DNA from: Thermoplasmata archaeon
GTDB taxonomy: Archaea > Thermoplasmatota > Thermoplasmata > Lutacidiplasmatales > UBA184
DNA length: 9,059 bases
Reading direction: 5' to 3'
Assembly (NCBI GenBank): GCA_030039525.1
Contig: JASHVI010000109.1
Span: forward strand, 1 to 9,059
Positions 1 to 5,893 of the stretch are shown here, one piece after another. The number at the start of each line of letters is the position of its first letter. The stretch's first letter is position 1. The notes under the pieces were generated by a model that was given only the letters and a program-made list of their open reading frames with translations, was not told where the DNA came from and made no database searches. The position numbers were made by a program, and so were the translations under genes.

Positions 1-1
1 C

Positions 2-553
2 CCCGAGTTCTTCGGCGACCGACGCGCCGCCGGAGCCTCGCGCCCCTCCCGCCGCGAGGCGCTCCCGATGGCGAGCGCGCGCCCGGCCTCCGCTGGGTCC
101 GCTCCCCCGTCCCGGCCCCATCCCCGACCCGATCCGATCATCCCGAAGTGGGCCGATCCGCTCGTGGTCCCCCGGAACGATGCCTCCCCGCGACCGGCGG
201 TGGCGGCGCGCGCCGCCCTGGTGGCACTCGAACCGGACGAGCCGGAGGCCCCGATTGTGGAGACGCCCCCGCCGCTCCGGCCCGTCGTTCCGGCCCCCAC
301 GACGGCCCCGAGCCGGGCACCCTCCCAGACGCTCGACCAGTTTGAGCGCGAGCTGCGCCAGCTGCTCGGGGAGCCGACGCCGCCGGACCCGGACCTCGCC
401 GACCCCAGGACCCTCGCCCCCTCGGCGGAGATCCTTCGGGAGCTGGACCGGATCGAGGCCGACCTGAGGGCCTTCGTTCCGATCGAGCCCGAGTCGGTCT
501 CGGCCTCCGGCGGGCTCGGGCTCGGGCGCTCGGGCGTCGGGGCGGATCAGTAG
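2..553 (+). CDS. 3' part of an unrecognised proline-rich protein, start lies before the window
   Basis: I do not recognise this protein. The reading frame is open from the first bases of the window. An ATG occurs at 68, but the 22 codons before it (beginning PEFFGD) are also open, so I read the gene as continuing upstream. The visible 183 residues are low in complexity and rich in Pro, Ala, Arg and Asp. Two short amphipathic stretches stand out near the C-terminus, LDQFERELRQLLG and LRELDRIEADLRAF, which look like short coiled-coil or partner-binding helices. The last residues are a Gly/Ser/Leu tail encoded by small GGGCTC repeats. There is no membrane segment or catalytic motif. It is probably the disordered tail or linker of a larger protein. 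Its TAG stop overlaps the stop codon of the convergent membrane-protein gene. Coding status is fairly secure from continuous openness and codon use. Function is unknown. Confidence 0.6.
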   Translation, partial: PEFFGDRRAAGASRPSRREALPMASARPASAGSAPPSRPHPRPDPIIPKWADPLVVPRNDASPRPAVAARAALVALEPDEPEAPIVETPPPLRPVVPAPTTAPSRAPSQTLDQFERELRQLLGEPTPPDPDLADPRTLAPSAEILRELDRIEADLRAFVPIEPESVSASGGLGLGRSGVGADQ

Positions 554-1239
554 CCGGCGAGCACCAGGATCTGCACGATCCGGATCGCGGCGAGGGCGCA
601 GACCGCGAACAGCGGCAGGGCCGCGATCCCGAGGGTCCGCAGGCCGAAGGTCGGCCGCCCGTGGCGGGCCCTCCACTCGATCCCGGCGGCGAAGAGGAGC
701 GCGATGAGGGCGAGCGGGAGGGCCAGGTCCACCCACCGGCCGAGCGGACCGAGCGGCCAGGCGATCGCGACGAATCCGAAGAGGGCGGTGAGCGCGGCCC
801 CGCGCGCGAAGAGCTCGTTGAAGCGCTGCCGGTCCTGCACGAAGAAGGCGGCGAGGAGCACGGCCGCGACGGCGTTCGCGCCGACGAGGCCGGCGGCCAC
901 CGCCGCTCCGACCCCGGGCGGGTAGGTCCCGCCCGGCAGGACGTAGCCGTCGAAGGCGGCGGGGTCACCGAAGGCGAAGATCGCGGTGGTCGCGGTCGCG
1001 ACGAAGAGGACGAGGGGAACGGTCGGGCCCGAGTTGACCGAGCAGCGCTCCGGGCACGTCCCCGTGCGGCGGAGCTCGGGCTCGCCGACGCACCCCACGC
1101 ATCGTTCGCGCAGCCTCGGGAGCCCCGTGTCCTCCGCGGCGCGGTGCAGGGGCAGGGCGAGGACCGCGGCGGCCGTGAGCGAGGCGAAGAACGGGGCGAC
1201 GAGGGGGATCACGTGGCTCCACACGACGATCAGGGCCAC
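547..1239 (-). CDS. six-helix membrane protein with a four-cysteine loop, function unknown
   Basis: A 230-residue integral membrane protein. Hydrophobic segments fall at roughly residues 7-30, 73-91, 108-134, 147-165, 167-187 and 200-228, giving six likely helices. Between the first and second is a polar loop with Cys47, Cys50, Cys62 and Cys66, a CxxC-x11-CxxxC pattern that could bind zinc or an iron-sulphur cluster, or form disulphides. The start is GTG at 1239: an in-frame TAA lies about ten codons upstream and no ATG intervenes. A TATA-like GTTTAAG sits about 29 nt before this GTG, which fits a leaderless transcript. The gene is divergent from the eL15 gene and converges on the proline-rich gene with overlapping stops. 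I do not recognise the family; a transporter-like, redox or sensor role cannot be separated from sequence alone. Confidence 0.75.
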   Translation of the reverse strand: MALIVVWSHVIPLVAPFFASLTAAAVLALPLHRAAEDTGLPRLRERCVGCVGEPELRRTGTCPERCSVNSGPTVPLVLFVATATTAIFAFGDPAAFDGYVLPGGTYPPGVGAAVAAGLVGANAVAAVLLAAFFVQDRQRFNELFARGAALTALFGFVAIAWPLGPLGRWVDLALPLALIALLFAAGIEWRARHGRPTFGLRTLGIAALPLFAVCALAAIRIVQILVLAGY

Positions 1240-1265
1240 GGCGCCGGAGATCGGTCGCGCGACGC

Positions 1266-1273
1266 CTTAAACC
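1266..1273 (-). promoter_or_regulatory. TATA-like box for the six-helix membrane protein
   Basis: On the minus strand this reads GGTTTAAG, the only AT-rich hexamer in the region, centred about 29 nt before the GTG start. That spacing is what archaeal TBP-dependent promoters show when the transcript starts at or next to the start codon. It abuts the left dyad. Confidence 0.5.
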
Positions 1274-1297
1274 CGGGGCCGGCTCGGAAGCCCCGGG
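1272..1297. repeat. 26-bp inverted repeat, left dyad in the divergent promoter region
   Basis: Perfect 8-bp arms CCCGGGGC (1272-1279) and GCCCCGGG (1290-1297) surround a 10-nt spacer. It touches the TATA-like box of the membrane-protein gene. The arms are only G and C, so chance is a real alternative in this base composition. Its pairing with a second dyad of identical overall length makes an operator plausible. Confidence 0.45.
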
Positions 1298-1302
1298 CGG
1301 GC

Positions 1303-1328
1303 GGCCGAACGGCGACCCCCGTTCGGCC
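1303..1328. repeat. 26-bp inverted repeat, right dyad next to the eL15 promoter
   Basis: Perfect 10-bp arms GGCCGAACGG (1303-1312) and CCGTTCGGCC (1319-1328) surround a 6-nt spacer. It ends two bases before the purine-AA element of the eL15 promoter. Both inferred transcripts start further out, so it should not be transcribed from either. A DNA-binding site for a dimeric regulator is therefore more likely than an RNA hairpin. Confidence 0.6.
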
Positions 1329-1330
1329 TC

Positions 1331-1342
1331 CGAAGCTTTATA
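1331..1342 (+). promoter_or_regulatory. BRE and TATA box of the eL15 gene
   Basis: CGAAG followed by CTTTATA is a good archaeal BRE/TATA combination. The TATA centre is about 32 nt before the ATG at 1372, so the predicted transcript start lies within a few nucleotides of the start codon. No Shine-Dalgarno sequence is seen between them, consistent with leaderless or near-leaderless translation. Confidence 0.75.
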
Positions 1343-1371
1343 GTGGGCACCCGGGTCCCCGCCGCGCTTCG

Positions 1372-1986
1372 ATGGGGACCTCGGTCTATCGCCACATCGG
1401 CGAGTCGTTCCGGTTGACGCAGGGTCCGGAGAGCGCCCAGCTCCGGCACGACCGGCTGCTGCTCTGGCGGAGGGACCATACCGTCACCCGGCTCGCCCAC
1501 CCGACGCGACTCGACCGGGCACGCTCCATCGGGTACCGGGCGAAGACCGGCTTCCTGGTGGTCCGGGTGCGCGTCCGGCGGGGCGGGCAGCGCAAGCGGG
1601 CGATCATCGCGGGTCGCCGCCCGAAGCGCAAGGGGATCCTCCGGATGACCCTCGCGAAGAGCCTCCAGCGGATCGCGGAGGAGCGGGCCCAGAAGCACTA
1701 TCCGAACCTCGAGGTCCTCAACTCCTACTGGGTCGGCGAGGACGGGAAGGAGAAGTTCTTCGAGGTGATCCTTCTCGATCCCTCGCAGCCGACGATCGCG
1801 GCGGACCCCCGCCTCGAGTGGATCACCGCCTCCTCCCAGCGGGGTCGGGTCTTCCGGGGCCTGACGAGGGCCGGACGGGACGGCCGGGGCCTCCGGTGGA
1901 AAGGGAAGGGCGCGGAGCGGATGCGACCTTCGAGGACCCGGAACCGGCGCGACGTGCGACGCACCCAGGTCAAGGTCATCCCGTAG
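1372..1986 (+). CDS. rpl15e: large-subunit ribosomal protein eL15 (L15e)
   Basis: This encodes ribosomal protein eL15, a 23S rRNA-binding protein of the large subunit found in archaea and eukaryotes but not bacteria. The 204-residue product carries the family's characteristic blocks: HPTRLDRARSIGYRAKTG near residues 43-60, the basic strand VRVRVRRGG near 64-72, NLEVLNSYWVGEDGKEKFFE near 108-127, DPRLEWI, and RGRVFRGLTRAGRDGRGLR near 160-178. A Lys/Arg-rich tail follows. The frame is open far upstream, but the ATG at 1372 begins the conserved MGTSVYRHIGE start and sits just after a TATA box, so the longer reading is spurious. Length is normal, with a slightly extended basic C-terminus. It stops 21 nt from the stop of the convergent TOPRIM gene. 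Identity is close to certain. Confidence 0.97.
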   Translation: MGTSVYRHIGESFRLTQGPESAQLRHDRLLLWRRDHTVTRLAHPTRLDRARSIGYRAKTGFLVVRVRVRRGGQRKRAIIAGRRPKRKGILRMTLAKSLQRIAEERAQKHYPNLEVLNSYWVGEDGKEKFFEVILLDPSQPTIAADPRLEWITASSQRGRVFRGLTRAGRDGRGLRWKGKGAERMRPSRTRNRRDVRRTQVKVIP

Positions 1987-2007
1987 CCGACCGACGGTCG
2001 TCGCCGA

Positions 2008-2454
2008 TCAGGCCAGCGGCGGGCGCAGCTCGTCGAGGGTGCCGCCCTCGCGCTCCGCGGACCGACGGGCCCACGCGTAGAGCCCCTCGACGTGGACGAC
2101 CTCGCCGCGGAGGCATCGGGCCAGACGACGCCGGAGGTCGAGGTCGACCTCGATCGGGCCGGCCTCGAGGAGCTCGCGGAGCCGCCGCGCGAGGTGGCCC
2201 CCCTCCGGGTCCCAATCGGTGAGGAGCACCGCCCGCCGGGCGGACTCGAGGAGCTCCTTCGCGACCGCCGGCAGTCGCTGGCCCCGGTGGAGGGGAACCA
2301 CGCGCCCGTCCAGCCCCAGCCGTCGGAGGGACCGGACGTCGCGCTCCCCCTCCACCACGAGCACGGTCTGGGGGTCCTCGCTCTCGAGGAGGAGGATCTC
2401 CCAGAGCTCCCGGAACTCCGCCCAGTTGGAGTCGGCGGCAAGGGCCCGTCGCAT
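2008..2454 (-). CDS. small TOPRIM-domain protein (UPF0292 / RNase M5-like)
   Basis: A 148-residue protein that is essentially a single TOPRIM domain, the metal-dependent fold of primases, topoisomerases, OLD nucleases and RNase M5. The diagnostic residues are visible: Glu35 in LVVEGERDVRSLRRLGL, and the Asp pair in LLTDWDPEGGHLARRL (Asp80 and Asp82). Archaea carry short stand-alone TOPRIM proteins of this size, grouped with UPF0292 and the RNase M5-like proteins. Their function is not well established; RNA processing or DNA repair have been suggested. Position beside eL15 and opposite GINS fits either role. The ATG at 2454 is preceded by a TATA palindrome about 30 nt upstream that is shared with GINS. 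A longer minus-strand reading in another frame is not coding. Family assignment is confident; substrate is not. Confidence 0.88.
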   Translation of the reverse strand: MRRALAADSNWAEFRELWEILLLESEDPQTVLVVEGERDVRSLRRLGLDGRVVPLHRGQRLPAVAKELLESARRAVLLTDWDPEGGHLARRLRELLEAGPIEVDLDLRRRLARCLRGEVVHVEGLYAWARRSAEREGGTLDELRPPLA

Positions 2455-2478
2455 GACCGTCTCCCGGAAAGCCCCGAA

Positions 2479-2490
2479 GGCCTATAGGCC
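2479..2490. promoter_or_regulatory. palindromic bidirectional TATA element between the TOPRIM and GINS genes
   Basis: GGCCTATAGGCC is a perfect 12-bp palindrome centred between 2484 and 2485. It lies 29.5 nt before the GINS ATG (2514) and 30.5 nt from the TOPRIM ATG (2454), the expected TATA distance for a leaderless start in both directions. It is the only AT-rich core in the 59-nt gap. A BRE-like CGAAGG (2475-2480) flanks only the GINS side, and the TOPRIM side has GCGGGG, so GINS transcription may be favoured. Confidence 0.65.
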
Positions 2491-2513
2491 CCGCCCGGCG
2501 TCCCGGCCTCCCC

Positions 2514-3161
2514 ATGCCGGACCCGTACTCGCAGCTCCTCGAGTGGCGGAGGTCGGAGGCCGCCGGCCGCGGGTTGGCGAAGCTCCCGAAGGACTTCTAC
2601 GAGTCGACGCGGCGCTACCTCGCGGAGACCCGGGGGATCTTCGAGACGGAGCTCCGCGGGGACCCCTCGAGCCGGCGGGGGGAGCTGGCCCGGCAGACCT
2701 ACCAACGGGCGCAACAGGTCGCCCGCGACCTGGTCGAGGCCCGGATGACGAAGATCCTCACGCAGGCCTTCCAGGCCTCGGTCGGCGGATCGGGCGACCT
2801 GCCAAACGCGCTCCCGGAGGAGCGTTCCCTCTTCGACTCGCTCGTGGCCCGGCTGCGAGCGCATCGCGCGGAGGCGGCGCCCTACCTCGCCTCGGGGGGC
2901 AGCGGCGGCGCCCCCATGACCCCCGTCGCCCCGCCGACGCCTCCGACGCCCGCCCCGCTCCCGATCGCCGCGTCGGCCCCGGGAGCCTCCGCGGCCTACG
3001 TACGGATCCTGAAGGACGCGCGCCCGATGGCGATCGGGGGCGAGACCCTGGAGATCCGCAAGGAGGACGTCCTCTCGCTCCCGGAGGAGTCGGCGCAGCT
3101 CCTGGTCTCCGCCGGCCTCGCCGAGCGGCTCCGTCCCGCGGAGCCGCGACCGGTCACGTAG
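2514..3161 (+). CDS. archaeal GINS subunit of Gins51 (Gins15) type
   Basis: A 215-residue subunit of the GINS complex, which joins MCM and the Cdc45/RecJ-like protein to form the replicative helicase. The alpha-helical A domain spans about residues 1-120 and carries the family's YSQLLEWRRSE and LAKLPKDFYES blocks and the EARMTKILTQAF helix. A flexible Pro/Ala/Gly linker covers about 125-160. The small beta-strand B domain covers about 161-208, with AYVRILKDAR and the keyed stretch IRKEDVLSLPEESAQLLV. Having the B domain at the C-terminus identifies the Sld5/Psf1-like Gins51 class rather than Gins23. The ATG at 2514 follows the shared TATA palindrome by about 30 nt with no Shine-Dalgarno. Its stop overlaps the stop of the convergent methyltransferase gene. 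Confident. Confidence 0.92.
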   Translation: MPDPYSQLLEWRRSEAAGRGLAKLPKDFYESTRRYLAETRGIFETELRGDPSSRRGELARQTYQRAQQVARDLVEARMTKILTQAFQASVGGSGDLPNALPEERSLFDSLVARLRAHRAEAAPYLASGGSGGAPMTPVAPPTPPTPAPLPIAASAPGASAAYVRILKDARPMAIGGETLEIRKEDVLSLPEESAQLLVSAGLAERLRPAEPRPVT

Positions 3162-4254
3162 CGGGACCGCCGGGGGCGGCCAGCTCGAGCACCCGGAAGT
3201 TGGCGAAGCCGAAGGCGAGGCTCTTCACCGCGAGCCGGAGCCGGACCTCGGCCTCCGCGCTCTCGGCCCCCCGGATCGCCTCGTCCCGCACGGCCTCGAG
3301 GCCCCACTCCGCGAGCGCCTCGGCCTGGCTCCGGTAGGCGGTCTCCCGCAGCCCGGCAGTCCGGGCGGCCGCCCGGAGCCGCGTGAAGTTGACCCACGCC
3401 GAGAGATCGGCGGCGCCGGGGTTCGCCAGCGGCGGCTCGTCCACGCGGTGGCCCCGGATCGCCTGCAGCGTTCCGGCGGGCCGCCCGAGCAGCTCCGACT
3501 GCTCGGCGCCGTAGTCGATGAGGATCGCGGACCCCTCGCTCAGCGTATCGGCGAGCTCCCGCACCCAGGCCTCGGCGACGGGCGACCGCTCCATCACCGA
3601 CCCCTCGACGACGCCGGAGTCGGGCTCCCCCGGGAGCCCGGGGCCCGCGTCGGACTCCGCCCAGCGGAGGCCCGTACCGGCGACCTCGACGACGAGCTCG
3701 CGCCACCGGCCGTCGCGTCGGATCCTCCGCCGGAACGGGAGCGCGTCGAGGAGCTCGTTCGCGAGGACCACGCCGACCAGGGGGGCCAGTTCGGCGAGCG
3801 AGGAGAGGGGCGGACCGGCTCGGTCCGGAGCCTCTGGTGCCTCGGCGCCCTCCGAGGCGCTCGCGAACGGGTCGATGCGGAGGTACTCGGGCGCCGGTCG
3901 GTCCCTCGGCCAGGCGGCGCGCACGTCCCGGGCCAGCGTGCCGTCGCCCGAGCCGACCTCGACGATGCGGAACGCCTCCGGGCGCCCGAGGCGGTCGAAC
4001 TCCGACCGGATCCGTCGGGCCAGCGTCGCCCCGAAGATCGGGTGGGCCCCGGGGGCGGTGTAGTAGTCGCCGGCGCGGCCGCGGGCGAGCCCCGGATGCG
4101 CATAGTAGCCGAGCCCGGGCGCGTACAGGGCGATCTCTAGGAAGCGGTCGAAGCGCAGGAAGCCGTCGGTCCCGGCGGCGGACTCGAGCCGGCGACGCAC
4201 CCCCTCGACGCGACGGAGCTCGGCCTCGGGCAGCGGCCCCGGAGGCGCCGCCAT
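3154..4254 (-). CDS. MidA/NDUFAF7-family SAM-dependent methyltransferase
   Basis: A 366-residue class I methyltransferase of the MidA (DUF185, NDUFAF7) family. Family marks in order: FDRFLEIALYAPGLGYY near residues 35-51, GDYYTAPGAHPIFG near 62-75, the SAM-binding loop VEVGSGDGTL near 98-107, the signature ANELLDALPF near 165-174, LIDYGAEQ near 245-252, and PGAADLSAWVNFTRL near 279-293. In eukaryotes NDUFAF7 methylates an arginine of a complex I subunit. The substrate in archaea is not known to me, so target assignment here would be speculation. Length is close to the bacterial relatives. It follows the PAC2 gene by 15 nt and is probably its operon partner, with no separate promoter visible. 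The ATG at 4254 is the natural start. Its TGA overlaps the GINS stop. Confidence 0.9.
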   Translation of the reverse strand: MAAPPGPLPEAELRRVEGVRRRLESAAGTDGFLRFDRFLEIALYAPGLGYYAHPGLARGRAGDYYTAPGAHPIFGATLARRIRSEFDRLGRPEAFRIVEVGSGDGTLARDVRAAWPRDRPAPEYLRIDPFASASEGAEAPEAPDRAGPPLSSLAELAPLVGVVLANELLDALPFRRRIRRDGRWRELVVEVAGTGLRWAESDAGPGLPGEPDSGVVEGSVMERSPVAEAWVRELADTLSEGSAILIDYGAEQSELLGRPAGTLQAIRGHRVDEPPLANPGAADLSAWVNFTRLRAAARTAGLRETAYRSQAEALAEWGLEAVRDEAIRGAESAEAEVRLRLAVKSLAFGFANFRVLELAAPGGPAT

Positions 4255-4269
4255 GACGGGGCCGGCGGC

Positions 4270-5049
4270 TCAGCCGATGTAGCCGAGGTCCTCGCGTCCG
4301 GAGGCGGAGGAGGAGGGCTCGGTCATCCGCTGCTCGGTCTCGTGGATCTTCTGGGCGATCCGGTCGATCTCCTTCCCCTTCGCCTCGAGGTCGGTGAAGT
4401 CGATCTCGATCGCGAGGGCCCGCGTGAGGACCTTGAGGACCGCCTCCGCGCTGCGGAAGTCGACGAAGTAGCCGCTGGTCTCGCCCATCAGGCAGACCCC
4501 CTCCATCCCGAAGAGCCGGCCGAGGCCGAGGAAGAGGCCGGAGGCCCCGATGAGCCCCCCGCCGGGGTCCGTCCGCGAGAAGACGACGCCGAACTTCCGG
4601 AGCGCCTCGACCTTCGCGGTGCTCGTCGCGGCGCCGAGGACCCGGGGGGTCTCGACCACGTGCCCCTGCGCGAAGCCGGCGAGCGTGTAGAGCTCCCGGC
4701 ATCCGAACCGGGCCGCGAGCTCGAGCACGCGGTGCGTGAGCTCGTACTGGCCCTCCGGGGAGATCCCCTGGTAGTCGCCCCCGAGGATCAGGAGGTCCCG
4801 CTCCCCGCGGCCCCGCGCCTTCCGGTAGAAGAGGTCGTTCGAGACCAGGCGGACGATCCCCTCCTCGCTGACGTAGACCTGCGGCGGGAGGAACTTCGAG
4901 TAGATCGTCGCGAGCGGCTTCGCCTCGACCTTGTCCTTCAGGTAGTCGGCCGCGAGCTTCCCGACGTTGCCGACCCCCGGGAGCCCCTCGACGAGGACCG
5001 GGTCCCTCAGCTCGACGTTCTCGAGGGGACGGATCACGACGTCGTCCAT
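4270..5049 (-). CDS. PAC2-family proteasome assembly chaperone-like protein
   Basis: A 259-residue PAC2-domain protein of the archaeal group that includes the proteasome assembly chaperone homologues PbaA and PbaB. The N-terminal strand and glycine loop VLVEGLPGVGNVGKLAADYL (residues about 18-37), the LLILGGDYQG strand-turn (86-95), YTLAGFAQGHVVETPRV (121-137), and GLIGASGLFLGLGRLFGMEGVCLMGETSG (165-193) match the fold. A charged helix (about 218-242) and a flexible tail ending DLGYIG follow. Proteasome-binding partners often end in HbYX; here the Tyr is third from the end, so the resemblance is imperfect. Known members help assemble the 20S proteasome or remain of unknown function. The ATG at 5049 is preceded by a TATA box about 32 nt upstream. 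It heads a likely two-gene operon with the methyltransferase. Confidence 0.88.
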   Translation of the reverse strand: MDDVVIRPLENVELRDPVLVEGLPGVGNVGKLAADYLKDKVEAKPLATIYSKFLPPQVYVSEEGIVRLVSNDLFYRKARGRGERDLLILGGDYQGISPEGQYELTHRVLELAARFGCRELYTLAGFAQGHVVETPRVLGAATSTAKVEALRKFGVVFSRTDPGGGLIGASGLFLGLGRLFGMEGVCLMGETSGYFVDFRSAEAVLKVLTRALAIEIDFTDLEAKGKEIDRIAQKIHETEQRMTEPSSSASGREDLGYIG

Positions 5050-5077
5050 CGGCGACCGATAGGACCCGGGCCCGGGG

Positions 5078-5088
5078 GATAAACGTTC
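5078..5088 (-). promoter_or_regulatory. BRE and TATA box of the PAC2-methyltransferase operon
   Basis: On the minus strand the region reads CGAACGTTTATC, a purine-AA element followed by TTTATC. The TATA core is centred about 32 nt before the ATG at 5049. The remaining 94-nt spacer to the RecA-like cluster holds no other gene, and I see no clear poly-T terminator for the upstream cluster. Confidence 0.65.
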
Positions 5089-5143
5089 GCTAACGGCATC
5101 CCCCCGTGGTGGTCGGCGGGAAGGCCGTGCGCCCCGGGGGAGC

Positions 5144-5890
5144 TCAGTGGGCGACCTGCAGGCCGCCGACGGAGGCCTCGAGGGCGACCCGACGGGTGAG
5201 CTCGGGGTGGTTGCGGACCTTCCGGACGGTCAGCTCGGGGCGGTAGCTGCCGTTCTCCTCGACCGCCCGCAGCTCGAGGTGGAGGTCGGCGAGGTCCTCG
5301 AGGAGGCCGACCAGCTTGCGCTCCTGGACGTCGGCCCGCAGGACGAGCAGCGCCTCGCCGCCGAGCGCCTGGGCCCTTCGACGGATCTGCCGGACCACCG
5401 CGAGGAGGTCCTCCTCGTCGAGCACCTCGAAGAGAAAGTCGAGCGAGTCGAGCACGAGCCGGAACCGCGTCTCGAGCCCCGAGAGATCGGAGAGGACCTG
5501 GGCGGTCGGCCGGACCGCGGTCGGCGGGGGGGCCCCCGAGCCCGTCCGGGCGATCTCCGCGTACCGGAGCCCGCGCTCGCGGACCCGCCAGACCTCCAGC
5601 TCGCGGTCGAGGACCTGGGCGTGGTACGCCTCCGAGAGGTTCGCGATCGAGACGCCGTCCGGGTCCCAGCCGTAGTCGCCGAAGGTCCGCCGGATCTCCT
5701 CGGGGCGCTCGTCGGTGGTGTAGTAGTAGACCGGCGCCGCCCCCTGGCCGGCGTGGGCGAACTGCTTCGCGAGGAGCTGGGTCCCGGCGCCGGACTGGCC
5801 CTCGAGCAGCGCGACCCAGCCCTTCGGCAGGAACTTGCCGACGCGCTCGTCGAACTCCGGGATCCCCAGGATGGCGGGGGCCTCCGGCAC
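5144..5890 (-). CDS. KaiC/RAD55-like RecA-fold protein with a lysine-less Walker A motif
   Basis: A 248-residue single RecA-fold domain of the KaiC/RAD55 superfamily. The entry motif is LGIPEFDERVGKFLPKGWVALLEG, where KaiC-like proteins read GI..LD..LGGG.P.G. The P-loop reads GQSGAGTQ at residues 31-38, so the invariant Walker A lysine is replaced by Thr37 (codon ACC at 5780-5782) and the next Ser/Thr by Gln38. A Lys occurs four residues later, at position 42. The acidic strand end TTDERPEE (58-65) and a Walker B-like LVLDSLD (145-151, Asp148) are kept. Nucleotide binding may persist, but normal hydrolysis is doubtful. The GTG start at 5890 lies 3 nt after the preceding stop, so translation is probably coupled. 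It is the last gene of the three-gene RecA-like cluster. Family is confident; role is unknown. Confidence 0.82.
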   Translation of the reverse strand: MPEAPAILGIPEFDERVGKFLPKGWVALLEGQSGAGTQLLAKQFAHAGQGAAPVYYYTTDERPEEIRRTFGDYGWDPDGVSIANLSEAYHAQVLDRELEVWRVRERGLRYAEIARTGSGAPPPTAVRPTAQVLSDLSGLETRFRLVLDSLDFLFEVLDEEDLLAVVRQIRRRAQALGGEALLVLRADVQERKLVGLLEDLADLHLELRAVEENGSYRPELTVRKVRNHPELTRRVALEASVGGLQVAH

Positions 5891-5893
5891 GAC

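Noticed and set aside
506..545. Short GGGCTC-type tandem repeat near the end of the first gene
   Set aside because: Only two to three imperfect units, explained by a Gly/Leu/Ser-rich protein tail. Not a repeat array.
661..1371. A 5' extension of the eL15 frame by about 237 codons
   Set aside because: It is the antisense shadow of the membrane-protein gene, then crosses the intergenic dyads and a TATA box. The conserved eL15 N-terminus begins at 1372.
1725..2864. A minus-strand frame of about 379 codons across the TOPRIM gene and its flanks
   Set aside because: It overlaps eL15, TOPRIM and GINS in wrong frames, and its Arg/Ser/Pro-rich product has no recognisable domain.
5066..5078. CCCGGGCCCGGG palindrome upstream of the PAC2 gene
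   Set aside because: It contains only G and C and lies between the TATA box and the start codon. This kind of palindrome is expected often in such GC-rich DNA and has no second copy nearby.
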